Assembly: GCA_015680685.1 (NCBI GenBank)
Contig: MNCI01011147.1
Coordinates: 216,111 to 280,110, forward strand
Length of the DNA: 64,000 bases
Origin: Gnetum montanum
Taxonomy: Eukaryota > Streptophyta > Gnetopsida > Gnetales > Gnetaceae
Reading direction: 5' to 3'
Shown: in pieces, positions 10,431 through 22,684 of the stretch
Layout: each line of letters starts with the position of its first letter
How positions within the stretch are numbered: the stretch's first letter is position 1
Made by a program: the position numbers and the translations under genes
Notes under the pieces: generated by a model
Seen by the model: the letters and a program-made list of their open reading frames with translations, nothing else
Told to the model about the DNA's origin: nothing
Database searches by the model: none

Positions 10431-11531
10431 GCTAACAACACTTTGAAGTAGCTCCACAAATAAGGACATATAGGATACTACTCATAAGCTAAGAAAATTG
10501 TGAGGGCTGGTTATTATTTTCCTACTATGATCAATGATGCTCAAAACCTAGTTAGAAATTGTGTCTAATGTCAAATATTTAAGGATAAAGACCCCAAGAG
10601 TTTAGCCCCTTTACAAACTATAATAGAAAGTAGACCATTCACACAATGGGCTTTAGATTTTATTGGAGTGATTAATTTTTTGTCTACTACCCTACACAAA
10701 TTTATCTTAATAGCCACTGATTATTTCACATGTTGGTTAGAAGTGAAAGCAACTAAAACTGCATCATCTTGTGAGGTTCTTTGCTTCTTAGAAAATAATA
10801 TAATCTCTAGGTATGGGTATCCTTATGCTTTAGTAGTCGACAACAAACCTGCCTTCATCTCCATAGAGCTTACAAATTAGGCTAGAGACCATAATGTCAT
10901 TATCAAGGAAGTAACTAAATATTATCCATAGGAAATGGTTTGACTGAGTCCTCTAACAAAATTATATTGGATGGAATTAAAAAAATGATAGCCCAAAACC
11001 CACAAACTTGGCATGAACAACTAAAATGGGTAGTTTGGGCAGATAAGGTTCATTATAAAGAATCAATCAAAACTACACCATATGATTTAGTTTATGGACA
11101 AGAACCAATATTGCCAATAAATTTTTAGATTCGTACATATCAATTCTTCTTAGACTATTTGCCAACTAATGAGAATTTAATATCATGTACATATGATATT
11201 CAGAATCTAGAGCTTAAAAGGGTCAAAGTAATCAAAAACTTGTATAGTCATCAAGAAATTGTTAAAAAATGGTTTGATAAGAAATATGTAGCTAAAGTAT
11301 TTCAAGTAGGAAACTTGGTCCTTAAGAGAGATAGAACATTTGGTCAAGATCGACTGTCAAACTAAGTTTTCTCCTAAGTGGTCAGGTCCATTTCAAATTA
11401 TAGATGTCATTGTTCCTAATGTGTACAAAATTGCTAATTTGCAAGGACATAGGTTACATAGGAATTTAAATGCATTTCATCTGAAGCATTTCTACTTAGG
11501 TGCCCCACATGGACACCTAGTAGATTCTTAG
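10431..11531 (+). pseudogene. T1 integrase
   Basis: A worn H2C2 zinc region (GHIGYYS near 10470; NCV-CQIF near 10560) is followed by the core: QWALDFIGVIN (first Asp, ~10650), ALVVDNKPAF (second Asp, ~10830) and LTESSNK (Glu, ~10940). The D-D-E triad is therefore still present, though split by stops. The C-terminal GPY/F-like part reads KWSGPFQIIDV (~11377) and ends HLKHFYLGAPHGH. It would insert cDNA into the genome. The stop after VDS at 11529 probably marks the natural pol end. Confidence 0.87.
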
Positions 11532-12343
11532 TTGCATGTTGTATTTTCCTTTACTATGCATTTCATTTGTATATAGTTGCATTTTCATATTTTCTTTGCA
11601 TTTCCATTATCTCTTTCTTAGCATATTGGTTGTGATTTTATTTGTGCTTTTCATATGATTTTTGTAATCATTATGATTATTTGAGTTACTAGGCATTGGG
11701 TCATCATAACATCATTGGAAAATAATGAAAGTATAATGATTTATATATCCTTTTACTATTACATGAAACCTCTTTGATATTTTATATTTCAATAATGCTA
11801 TGATTCTTCCCATTCTATTTCATGGTTTTAGTTTTATTAGTTATGTTGGATTATGGAGGACGAGATTTATGATAACTTATCATGTTATCATCATGATCAT
11901 GTCAGTGTAGGATGTGTGAAGTTGGAGAATGGTTAGTTGCAATCACTAGGTGACCTTGAAAAATTTCATTATCCCTCTCCTAAGCCTCAACCCTCAATTG
12001 TGATGATCCATGGCTATCCTATAAGCAATAGGGTGAAATGTGATCATTACCACTTGAGAACCCTTAGCCATCTAGGAGACTTGCTATGATGCCATTAAAA
12101 GGAACATACACAAGGGTTGAACTACACTATGGGAAAATTTCCGAAAGGACCATGCTCTTTGGTAGTGGAGCTACTTAGCTAGTCTCATGTTGGAATTCCT
12201 ACCTTAAGAATGAAGTACACCATCAGCAAAGTTTCCTTAAAAAAAAAGAGATAAAAGAAAAAGAATGAAACCATGTGCATTGACATTGTAATACGTTCTT
12301 GAGTGTGATGGGGTCTAGCATCCATCCTCACCCTAACCTCCAT

Positions 12344-12407
12344 NNNNNNNNNNNNNNNNNNNNNNNNNNNNNNNNNNNNNNNNNNNNNNNNNNNNNNNNN
12401 NNNNNNN
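12344..12407. other. Assembly gap (64 N)
   Basis: An unbroken run of N; any ORF spanning it is meaningless. Confidence 0.99.
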
Positions 12408-12874
12408 AGAAAATAATGCCTTTTCACCCATTCCCTTCTTAAATGTCAAAAAAATAAAAAAGAAAAAAAAAGTCCTAAGAAAAAATTTGAAAGTTGTGGC
12501 TAGCTATGATCTAAGATAAGCTTGTTCTCTTCATTAAGTTTAGTGTAAGTCTCATGCTCAAAGTAGTCCACATACTTTTTACTTTTACCCTGTAAGAATA
12601 TTGGGAATGAGATCTTATATATACTTTAAATTTTATATATATATATACCTATCTAGTTAAAGCTATGATTTATAAAGAGTATATATTTTGGTCTTAATTA
12701 AATAAGATGGTGTGGTGAGGGTGGCCCACGTCTAGCTCTCTCTTGATTATATGGTTATTTTTAATCATATTTAGATTAGTATAGTTTACTTTCAAATTTC
12801 AAATTTTCTATTTTATGATCTTTTTGAAATTTCTATGGTTTTGTTGCCCCTTGCACTTGCATGCAATTTCTACT

Positions 12875-12886
12875 TTGGGGGCTAAG
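12875..12886 (+). promoter_or_regulatory. Polypurine tract of T1
   Basis: TTGGGGGCTAAG directly precedes TGTTGATGTCAACA, a typical purine tract followed by an LTR start. The GGGGCTAA core resembles the tract of T5. Confidence 0.65.
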
Positions 12887-15062
12887 TGTTGATGTCAACA
12901 TCACCTATGTTAGGCATGGGACTAGGACCAATAAATCTAAATCCCATGAAAATTAAGAATACTATGGATTTTCCAACCATGACTTTGAACAAACTATAGT
13001 TTAGTAGAAGTCTCTATTATGATACAACATTGTTTAGGTGGTGGCTTGAGGTGCTTTTATAATAGAATGGTTCTCTCTGTAATGTATAGTTATTATTGAT
13101 GGATATAGCTTTACATTTTGCTTAGGGTTATTATCTATCTATTAATCATTTATCAATGAAGCATAGCTTAGTTAGTTTGAGCATGTAGCTTGTGGTAATG
13201 TAAGTCATATTTTCAAATCCAATGTGGCTGTGATAGTGGCATAGTAAAAATACATACCCAAGGACTATGATGTTAGTTGGACAAATTGACGATGGAAAAT
13301 TATGATCAACTCCTCCAACTACCTTAATGGCTTAGTACACATATTGGGAGAAAGGTACCAAGATGACCATATGTCTACCATATCAGAAGCTTTTGTTAAA
13401 TACAGGAATTGTGACTGCATTACATATGTTATGTGATATGTTTTCCTATTTATACATTAACATGTTATTTCATAGGTATATTGATATCTTTGGAGTGAGT
13501 GGAGGAATTCCATCATCTTTTAGGAACCTTAAAACATGAAAACTCTATAGGCTTTAAATTTATAGTTGGTAGGACCAATACTAGATTTCATTAAAGGATG
13601 GACCATTATCCCCATTGAATTAGCATCTAACAATATCTTAGTAGTGATAGCCAAAGCTAGCCAGCAGCAATGGACATCATGGTTATGTAATTGATAGTGG
13701 TGGATGACATGGTGTGGTCGTCACCTAGATAGTATGGGTTACGTAACATTCATAGAGGTGGCATAACTGATGATGGTGGAGAACATGATGATGGTTATGC
13801 ATGAGTGAGTGGTGATGCTAGGCATTATGGGTGAACATGGGACATGGGCATTTAAGCTAGTAGCAACAAGATGCTATAAGAGCAGGGCTGCAATTAGTAA
13901 AAAGAATCATTTGGCAGCCTCCCCTATCTCTAGTAGGTAGATCTCTTTCTGTCTCTCCCAGTTAGTTGTCATGTAACAATTGCATATGTGACTGGTTATG
14001 TAACGGTGGTGCATAGCTCTCCATGGACTAGTAGTGGATAGGTAGGTAACCTCTCTAAGCTAGAGGAAAACGATGTGTGCAAGATGTGGGAGTGACACAT
14101 GATGGCACATCAGCATGGTATCCTCTCCTCTCTTTGACAGCAGTGATGTATGTGATGATGCATGATGTTAACAGTCTTCCATGAGTAGTGGTAGGTGTAG
14201 ACATGTCAATGATAGTGTGCATGGTAGAATAGTAGTGGTTACTTTCATCTGCGTGCTGCACGTGATAGCAATAATGTATAGTAGGTCTAAGAAGCCTTCC
14301 TTCCTTAGCAAATATTGTAGGTGTGGATGATGCATGTGAGCTATGGGAGTGATGTGATATAGCCTGTTCTCTTTCTAATAGCAGTCAACAAACAATGAGT
14401 GATAGTGGATGGTGTACTTAATGCCACACACCATCAATAATCTCTTAGGAGTAGTGGTGACATGTGGCAGTAGAGGATGAGGGATGGTAACACATTCCGA
14501 TAGTGGGCATAATCTCTCTCTCTCTTCTTGAGCTACAGGTGCATGATAGGTGAAATGATGAGTGACCTCTCTCCTCCCTCCCCTTCTCACATGATGGTAG
14601 TAGGCTACACATTGCTGATGTGTGTGAATAGCATGGGATTGCTCCATCTCTTTCTCGATGGCAACACATGTGGCTATTAGTATGATGGTAGCAATAGCTC
14701 TTGACAATACCCTACACAAGATGGTGCCAATGTGTAGTAGGTCTTCCTCTTTAGTGGTAGTCAGGGTCTTCCTACCTAGTAATGGGCACCACTAGTAGTG
14801 ACGGACTGGCAACAATAATAAGAGACTAGGGAAAAATTTAAATTTACTAGTTACTATATTTTCATGAAGTCTTGAAATTCAAGAAAGTTATTCAATTTAA
14901 ATTCTCCCGACTTTTCAGTTTAATTTACTTTTTTTGGAATGTCACATGGCACATTCTAGTTGAGACTATTCCTAGGTTTCCATATGCATACAAGAGGCAC
15001 CCTCGACAATAGTCTCCTCAAATAAGTTTTTCCAAGTGTTGGTGCACCCAAAATTTACACAT
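12887..15062 (+). repeat. T1 3' LTR (right end uncertain)
   Basis: It starts TGTTGATGTCAACATC after a purine tract. The partner 5' LTR is outside the window, so the end cannot be proved; ACACATCA near 15055-15062 is a candidate terminus just before T3 sequence. The part 13650-14820 is rich in TGATGG/CATGATG words and gives several meaningless ORFs on the minus strand. Another insertion inside this region is possible. Confidence 0.5.
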
Positions 15063-15162
15063 CAATAGCCATTAGAAGGATTATCTTGTATTTTAGAAAA
15101 TGATTCAAAATCTGATTAGGATGATGAATATTGATGAAGATAAAGAATGTTATTGGTTGAAG

Positions 15163-15895
15163 ATTGTTCAACCCCATGTCTAATGGAAAGGCCTATATAA
15201 TTATAGCTATTAACTATGGTACAAAATGGATAGAAGCTATGACCGTCATTGATTGTACATCTTCTATAGTAGCTCGATTGGTATAACAATATGTTGTAAA
15301 TAGGTTTGATGTGCCAAGGTCCCTTATTTTTCATAATGGTACACATTTCACAAGTGCCACTTTTCACAAACTCATGCAACACTTGGGGGTTGAGCATAAA
15401 TGAACAACTCCATACCACCTCGAAGCCAATAGTCAATCTAAAGTCACAAATAGGGAGATAATGAAAATCCTAACTTACATTGTTAGTAAGTATAGGAGGG
15501 AATAAAGCTCTAAACTAAATAATGTCCTTTGGACCTATTGTTCAACATGAAAACTTCCTATAGGTTACTCTCCCTATGAGTTCCTATATGAAAAGCTCCC
15601 AACACTTCCTATTCAAACAAAAATTCATGTTTCAACTATATGTGACCTAGACCTAGACCTAAGCCTAGCATAAAAAGAAAGCTTGATAAATCTCAGCATG
15701 CTAGATGAGAACCTATTAGTATTCCTATCATTGAAAAAAGTACACATGGAATACAATAAATGATGACACGGCCTTAGGATTAGGAAAGTCAAGTTTCAAC
15801 TGGGCAACAAGGTGCTCTACTAGATCCCCATGCATGTTCCTCAATGCTAAGGGAGGGCCCTTACATTATTGTTGAAACCTTTCTATTTGGGGTTA
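15163..15895 (+). pseudogene. T3 integrase core (5'-truncated)
   Basis: Homologous to the T4-region integrase at 59800-60590: INYGTKWIEAMTVID, VVNRFDVPRSLIFHNGTHFT, YHLEANSQSKVTNREIMKI, KVKFQLGNKVLY. The second catalytic Asp is Asn (HNGTHF) and the catalytic Glu is Lys (SKVTN). The first Asp region is missing because the copy starts just after it, next to the right end of T1; T1 may have inserted here. The amino-acid style (NREI after the catalytic site) resembles Athila-type integrases. Confidence 0.8.
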
Positions 15896-18205
15896 TGATG
15901 ATCTATCATCATAACAACTCAAATAAAAAATTATTAGTCAATAGTCAATAAACAAAGCCTTTCCATGAATAATGAGTAACCAATGGACATAATATCTCAA
16001 CCAATGAACAAGCACACTCGATCTTTCGGATCTTCCACTTCCAACTTAGTCATGGAGAAGATAGCCATCCATTCTGAGAGTTTACAAAGTGGTCCCTTAG
16101 TTTTTAACTTTATTTTTCACCTTCATTAGTACATTTTCCATTTTCTTGGGTATTTTACAATTCTTTCTATGTTTTGCTTTATTTTACTTTATTTGAATTT
16201 TTCTTAAGTTTCTTCATTTTTCTTTATTACCATTAGGACTTTGATGCCAACATAGTTGCTAATTGATGGTGGTTTAAAACTTCATTAATTATTTGATTAA
16301 AAATATCTAGTTTTCATTTTAGAATTTTGATGTTTACTAATATTCATGTTAATAGGAAGTGAGTCCATGTGAGCCACCACTTCATACAACTCTATGGTGT
16401 TTTCTCGTTTTGAAAATATGTGGTCCCTTATTAATAGAAACTTATAAAAAATTGGTGATCTTTGTATTTTCAAAACTTGGGATGGATTAAGTGGATTGAC
16501 AAGGGTGTGACTTCAAAGGGATTTGTCACTTTTGTACCTACCTACCATCTAAGTTACATGAGTATTTCCATGGATTTTTCACCATTCCATGATTGACCAA
16601 TAAATATAAAGCAACATCTTTGAATGTTGTGGTTCCTATTTGAAAAAAAAAAACAATAATGAGAATACAAAGCACATCCCTTAGATACAATAATGAGATA
16701 TAAGCATTGGTTATGGAGCTTAAAAGACATGTTACCCATGCTTGAAGGCACCCCTCTAACTAAGCCCCTCTTCACTGCTAGCTTCTCTTTTCTTCTTCTT
16801 TAGGAATGGTGAGTGGTTTGTGGGGATGTTCATATGTCTTGGAGGATAGAATGATCTAAAGTGTTAATGCAAAGTCACTAGAAGTGGATGGTCTTGATTT
16901 AGACTAAGCAGGAAAGTTCTCAAGTCAAATTAATCACATCTTTCATAAGGGTCTTCATGTAACCACCATGAGGGACTCCATTTCATACTCTCTCCCCTCC
17001 ATCAATTCTTTTCATAAACCACCTCACTACCTCTTTTCATGATTGTTTCAATGGGTTAATTCATAAATGGTTGAAATTATTTGATGACTTGTTTGGTGAT
17101 TTGATCTTTAACAATCCACAATGATTAATGATCCTTGGGGTCCACAAACTCCTTGGTTTGAGGGCATGCAAGGGCATTAAGGACATGAGCCTACTATGGG
17201 AAGGACACACTTGCATATGCCTTGGTTGGAATGGTTAAACTCCTTATTCCTTAGCCATTTTTCTCTCAAATCATACATTTCTTGCCATGAATGCATCCAA
17301 TTTTTTTCCTCATTGGCACAATAATCTCCCAAAAATATCCATTTGAAAAGTATTCTAAGCCCTCTTCATGCATTTTCCAGTGTTCTAGGCTTTTCTAGCT
17401 CCTCTAGAATCTAACTTTATCAAATTGTTTTTTTGTTTTTACTTAGTTTTTTAATAAAGAAAAATTTGGGGTTTGGCTACATTGATGCATCACCATCAAT
17501 GTAGCCCAATGCATCAATGCATCCTCATCGATGTAGCACAAAAATACTATATATAGATGTTGACACTTAGCCAAGTTTTTCCATTTGCTCACAAACATCT
17601 ATGGAGTTGTTGTAGTGCCAAGAGATGAGCTTTATGTCATGGGGGCTACAAATCATAGGTTTGTGATAGATAATTTTTTGAAATTTTTCTAACTACAACA
17701 AGGTTTAACTACTAAAATAATAGTAAAAACCACTAATGCATGTAATTTAAACCTTACCAGCAAACTCTAGTAGCTAATCAAATAAAATAATATTAAAATA
17801 ATCAATCTTGCATAGTCACAACTTAGCATAAGTATAATTGGTGAAGGAGACAAGGTGTCAAAGTAGTCTAAGTTACACATTAAAAGCTAATGCTTGGTTA
17901 TCTTGTGATTATAGATGACAATAAGATCCAAAAGACCATAGGATGAAGGACCATCCCAACCAAAGGACAAGTCACCAAGAGGAGGAATGGACCAGTAGTC
18001 ATAGTAGCTCCAATAGGAAGCGACTGAAACACATGCCATGGGACCTCTTTGGAAGGAGCCCAAAGTGGAATCTATTTACTAGATTCCCATAGTTAAAAGC
18101 AAGTAGTCATAGTTGGACAAGGTGCCTAGGCCTAGACCGAATGTGAAGGTCATCTTGACTGAGGCCTATTTAAGACAAATTAATATTATGGGGGATCAAA
18201 GATGC
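15896..18205 (+). other. T3 3' region (non-coding, possibly containing a separate LTR)
   Basis: From 15896 to about 17030 it is co-linear with 60591-61689, the region after the T4 integrase. Shared words include TCAACTCCATGGTGTT-like and AAAGACATGTTACCCAT sequences. A TATA-like ACTATATATAG is at about 17548. It ends with ATGGGGGATCAA, a purine-tract-like stretch, a few bases before the LTR at 18206. I see no coding sequence. Confidence 0.55.
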
Positions 18206-19622
18206 TGAAACACCACCAAAATTTAGGTTGCACATTGTAACCTTATTTTCCCAACTTGACACAAGACCTTATTGTAAATGTGAGATTTGTATTCCATGAG
18301 CTACAGTCTTGCATACCTCAACATTTTTAGGTTGAAAAATGCTTCAAAAGTTGTTGTTGCCTCACTTTCCAAGTAGAAAGAGGTATCTCATGTTTATATT
18401 TGAGCTTGGAAAGGTTGAAAATGCCTTAGGAATGGTCAATTCTGGTATTTTCATGGGTTTTTGTTGGGATATAACCTCAAATATGCTAGAACCATCTACC
18501 CTCCTAGCATAGATGGAATTTTTTCAGATTTTCCATTCCCATCCTTCCAACTCCAACATAGTCATCCCAAGTCTTTAGCAGTTGTAAGATTTTCAAAATA
18601 ATGGAACAATGGAACAACAAAACAATAGAACACTTGAACAATGAAATATGCAACATCTTCGAAATAATGAAATATGTAGCATTTCCCACCATTGGAGTTT
18701 ACTGCATGTTCTAGAAACTTCAACGTAGTTGGGATTCAACATAGTAAGAATGGTGCTAGCATAGTCTAAAAGTCTATTTACTATTTATAGTAATCGAATG
18801 GATTTTTTTGGCTATGGTATTCTGGAATTACTATAAATGGAAACTAAGCTAAGGATGAATAACCGTTAATACCTGCAAATTAACACCAATCTATTAGTAA
18901 TCATGACAATGGTATACAGGTCCCAAAATAGCTAGTTCCACCCTATATAAATCAAATGTAAATACCCTATTCCAGTTCCAGACTTTTAATAAGCAATAGC
19001 ATTTTACATTTCTACAGCAAAAAAGGCCTTTGTAATCTTGCAACCATTTTGGCAACAAAATAGGCACTATGCTAGGCATAGGGACTTGCACATGCTACCA
19101 TCACATCAAAAATGAAATACAATTTATGACCAGGTTGCTAATTCTAGTGGGAACCAATGAAAAGTTGTTCAAAATTGGTGTTAGGAAGAATTTGGATTGT
19201 GGAGTTGACGTGGAACATAGCTTTCCATCTTAAACAGCCTTCAAGATCCTATAAGAAACTTCTTGTGCTCTTAGCATAAAATATATACTTTATGAACCTT
19301 ATTATTTATTTTTCATTTTAATAAAGTTATAGTTGATGTTGTGCAAATTTTATATTACATTTTCATTTTTGTGCCTATTTTTTTATTCTAGATCTACAAC
19401 TTCAATTTCATTTTCGTTTCCATTTCCATTTCTATTTCCTTTTCAATTTTCTCATTTTTATTTTTGTTTCTATTTACACTTCTATAAGTCTATGGGTGAT
19501 CAACTAGACTATTGAGGGAGCTTTGAATCCTATTTTTGGTGGCCCTTGGGATTCAAGGTTAAAACTATTTTGGCTCTTGAAATTTTTTGTTTTTGCTCCA
19601 GTAATTGAAATTTCCAAGCCCA
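18206..19622 (+). repeat. T4 5' LTR (possibly also T3 3' LTR)
   Basis: It starts TGAAACACCACCAAAATT, the same terminus as T2 and T5 LTRs in element sense, and ends just before a primer site. A TATA-like box AAATATATACTTTATG lies at about 19280. No second copy is in the window, because the 3' end of T4 lies beyond T8. The exact right end (CCCA near 19622) is approximate. Confidence 0.65.
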
Positions 19623-19631
19623 ATAGTTTTT

Positions 19632-19650
19632 TGGCACTAGAAGGAGGGCC
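19632..19650 (+). promoter_or_regulatory. Primer binding site of T4
   Basis: TGGCACTAGAAGGAGGGCC differs from the T2 site by a single G-to-A transition. It marks the end of the LTR and the element's strand. Confidence 0.8.
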
Positions 19651-20173
19651 TCAGCCCAAATTCTTGGCCATAAACCTATTTCAATTTTTTTAATACCAAA
19701 TCTACTATGTTTCCATTATTCTATTATTCCATTAAAATCAATGTTTGCTGCCTAAATCCTTTCCCACATACCTTAGCATACTTGTGGTAATAGAGTTGAA
19801 TTTTCTTTTTAATTTCATAGTAGTTGCTGGTTTCCTTGAAGCTAGCATAGTTAATACTCATTTCCATCTAAAACCCATCTTCCATTCAATAGGATAAACC
19901 ACTTTTACCATTTTCATCACTTAATGTAGTTGGTTGCAAATTTCCTTGTCTATTGCATATTACATGACCATCTATTATGCAATATTTCACAGCACTAGTT
20001 TTCTAACTTCCTTTTCATTTTTGGTCCACTATGTTAGTGGATTATCCCACTTATTCCAGTTTTACTAAAAATAGTAAAAAGTACTAAAACCATATTTTTG
20101 GGCAATGTTGTTCAACTAGTCCACTTTTATTCCCTTTAACTTCATTGATAACATATTTGGTTAGCAGGACATT
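19651..20173 (+). other. T4 leader
   Basis: This lies between primer site and gag; no coding sequence was seen. Confidence 0.5.
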
Positions 20174-21304
20174 ATGGTGTATGACCCCAAAGACCCTATG
20201 ATAGTGAAATGTAGGTAATCTGTAAGGCTTAGGGAGCAAAGTCTTGACTTTTCAATGATAAATGAAGATCAATGTACTTATGTGAAAATTTAGGCTGGCA
20301 TTTTGATTCTAAGAATGGAAGTAGAAGGAAAACGAGAATATGAGTTGATCCACCAAGATGGAAAGGAATACATTCCTTTCACATATCACAAAATACCATT
20401 GAAGGAAACCTATGCATGCATCCTATATCAATTGATTGAGATGGATGAAGATGATGGGAAACCTAGCTCAAAAAAGTAGTAAGAGGAAGAGGATGAGTTC
20501 TAGATGGAGTCCAAACATGAGAACATTATAGGTGGGCTTTTCCAAGAAGCCACTCCTAAAGCCAGTTTCCCCAACTCCACCCCTCTCACCTCTTTCATGG
20601 GGTATGTTCTTCAACCTTCTTCTCTCTCTTATCCAACCATGTTTAGGTCCACACCCATGATAGCAATGCACCATACATAATCAAGGTCACAATCAACCAC
20701 CTTTCATTTCTCCATGCCATTTACTTTCCAACCTTAGTTAGTGCAATCATCATTGGTAGTGGTCATCATCACTAATCCTCTTCCCAACCATATGAGGCCC
20801 ATAGTGGGACCCCACATACCCCTTTGGTCTTGTTTCTACTCTAGATACTAGCATAAATATCTTTCTCTTTATTTAGCCCATCAACCACCATAGTGACTAA
20901 ACCTCTTCCATTAGTACTGTAACCAATAGTGAGGCCACAGGCCTCTCAATAGGTACCACAACTTTTGTACAAACCCCACAATTGATAGGATCACCCCAAG
21001 GACTAGATCAAGAATTCCAAATGATCCAGGACTTGACCGAAGAAGTATGAAGGCTTAAGGCTTTCACTTCACATACTGTTAAGATAATGGACTTCTATTA
21101 GAATGATCCCATCAGTCCTATGGTCCCACCACTAAATCTTTTCCCTAGTGTCCCTATGCCATAGTTCATCAAGTACAATAGCAAGGATAATCTGAACACT
21201 CATCTTATAACCTTCCATTCTTAGTGCTTATTATTGCAAAACAGAAAATCATGAGAATCTTTCCTATGTATCTTATGGAAAAAGACCTTGAGTAATATCG
21301 TGCC
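20174..21304 (+). pseudogene. T4 gag, first part
   Basis: The amino-terminal region shows YELIHQDGKEYIPFTYHKIP (~20340-20400), which aligns with FTYYDGKEFVPTLSASIP of T5 gag. A poorly conserved region follows, then IMDFY-NDPIS (~21090), TFHS and the core piece EKDLE-YRA, which is cut at 21304 by T5. The stops are mainly TAG/TAA at Gln or Trp codons. The start at 20174 is the nearest ATG and uncertain. Confidence 0.75.
21300..21304. repeat. Target-site duplication of T5 (GTGCC; right copy 39274-39278)
   Basis: Perfect 5-bp duplication at both ends of T5. Joining the flanks restores T4 gag YRA-LPRGSISSLEDL, which matches T5 gag YRALPSSISTLEEL. Confidence 0.95.
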
Positions 21305-21549
21305 TGAAACACCCCAAAATTCGAAGACATCCTTGCTTCACCAGGTCTTTGCAAATCCCGTAGTGTCACGACAGTTCTTCAAGAGATGGATGCTCTAAAG
21401 TTTAGACTAACCAGTTTGGCAAGTTTTCTACCCCAGGTGTCAATAGGCTAAATGGATTCTCCAGCCTTCCCACCTAAGTAGTTCATCCAGTTGACAACAC
21501 ACGTAGAAGCAGTGCTCAGAACACCTGAGTAGTTTTCTAAGTCAAGGAG

Positions 21550-22110
21550 TTTTGCTATGCTACGCTATACTATGTAGCGTAGCAGACTCCAGAACACATT
21601 TGCAGAAGTGTAGTGCTACGCTATGCTGTGATATGCAATGTAGCACAGTGTAGCAAAAGCTAGACGATTAGTCCCCTTGCCCGACTTCAAGTCCTTTAGC
21701 AACATCTCCTTCCATCAGAAAGCGGTGAACTTAGCCAAAATCAGGTCATGTTTGCTACTACGCTACACTAAGCTACATGGCGTAGCGAGGTGTAGCAATA
21801 CTATGGAAGTTGATAGAAGGCATCTCAAAGGGCGGGATCAGCAAGTTTGTAAGCTTCGCAGTACAAAAGGCAAAGTTTGCAGATTGGCAACGTTTTTGTG
21901 ACTAAGGATGGCTACTACACTATGATACGCTACGTAGCATAGCATAGCATAGCAAATCTGCAACTAGCAATCACAACACTGTAAAGGTTTCCAGCAAGAT
22001 GCAACACAAATTCTTTGCTTCGAATCGATGGCTACGCTACGCTGTGTAGTATAGCATAGTGTGATAAGATGCTATTTTATGCCAAGTGCTATGCTACAAA
22101 GCATAGCAAG
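21550..22110 (+). repeat. Palindromic CTACGCTA/TAGCGTAG word cluster in T5 5' LTR
   Basis: Clusters such as GCTACGCTATAC, GTAGCGTAGCAG, GCTACACTAAGC, CGCTACGTAGC and GCTACGCTACGCTG recur at 21555, 21575, 21610, 21760, 21925 and 22032. They can form small hairpins and all lie upstream of the TATA box. The 3' LTR has the same cluster at 37840-38395. Confidence 0.7.
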
Positions 22111-22311
22111 GCATGGCAAGTGGTTATGCGACATTAATGCACCTCACCTAACTACACTATTACTCTGACAGTGTAATTATGACATGGCAGGCCTGTAATT
22201 ATGGCATGGCAGACTTGCCCAATAATCATGCAGGTATGTGTAGCATAAAGAGGTCAGCACAAGTCCAAGGCACGTGGTGTCCAAACTGCATCTTTCGCGC
22301 ACCCTTGATTC

Positions 22312-22318
22312 TATAAAT
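22312..22318 (+). promoter_or_regulatory. TATA box of T5 5' LTR
   Basis: TATAAAT within CTATAAATACCCC. The identical context occurs in the 3' LTR at 38594-38600. Transcription would start about 30 bases downstream, close to the 335-bp deletion point. Confidence 0.7.
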
Positions 22319-22665
22319 ACCCCAATGAACAAAGAGCGAAGCCGTAGCTTTGAAGTGGTGCATTTTTCTAACTACATTTCACTTTTTCCCTTGTTTGCTA
22401 TTGCATTTCATATTTTACATTTTTTTCTGCCTCTTTTACATTCAAGCGTTATTTTACAAGTTCTGTGTTTTCTTTCAAACCACATGTTGCAAAAGGTTAT
22501 ATAGACACTGACTAAGTCCGTGTTTGATCGACCAGACTGTTCAGGGCACCCCATATCTATTCCATCTAGCATGAACCTCTCATGGATATGAGGTTAAGAT
22601 TGTCACGACCGATGACCCCTCAGTGTTTTTCCAGCCACTAATATTTTTGGTAGCTACAGTTTTTC

Positions 22666-22684
22666 TAATGCTAGAAGGAGGGCC
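22666..22684 (+). promoter_or_regulatory. Primer binding site of T5 (mutated)
   Basis: TAATGCTAGAAGGAGGGCC, eight bases after the LTR, equals the T2 site except for three transitions in the first four bases (TGGC to TAAT). Confidence 0.75.

Larger units (their letters stand above)
11532..12886 (+). other. T1 3' non-coding region
   Basis: This is an AT-rich stretch between pol and the 3' LTR without supportable genes. It includes a short TA microsatellite at about 12635-12650 and a run of 64 Ns. Confidence 0.6.
1..15062 (+). mobile_element. T1: Ty3/gypsy LTR retrotransposon, 5' part outside window, carrying a nested insertion
   Basis: This is a decayed Ty3/gypsy element whose pol domains run in the order archaeal-type RNase H, RT, RNase H and integrase, followed by a 3' non-coding region, a purine tract and the start of a 3' LTR at 12887. 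Its 5' LTR, gag and protease would lie to the left of the window. The coding part is interrupted at 538-8368 by element T2. The right end is uncertain: integrase sequence of another element (T3) begins near 15163, so T1 probably ends between about 15055 and 15160. Stops and frameshifts throughout show it is dead. Confidence 0.8.
21305..22658 (+). repeat. T5 5' LTR (1354 bp)
   Basis: It starts TGAAACACCCCAAAATTC and ends GGTAGCTACA. It contains many CTACGCTA/TAGCGTAG inverted words (about 21550-22110), a TATA box at 22312 and, relative to the 3' LTR, lacks about 335 bp just downstream of the TATA box at 22331. Confidence 0.93.

Noticed and set aside
12185-12427. 80-residue ORF spanning unknown residues
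   Set aside because: It crosses the 64-N gap and is not real.
14055-14719. Several minus-strand ORFs (His/Thr-rich)
   Set aside because: They fall in CATGATG-rich LTR-like sequence; overlapping frames are equally open, so composition explains them.
19333-19515. Phe/Ser-rich small ORF
   Set aside because: Low-complexity TTTCATTT repeats inside the T4 LTR; no evidence for translation.
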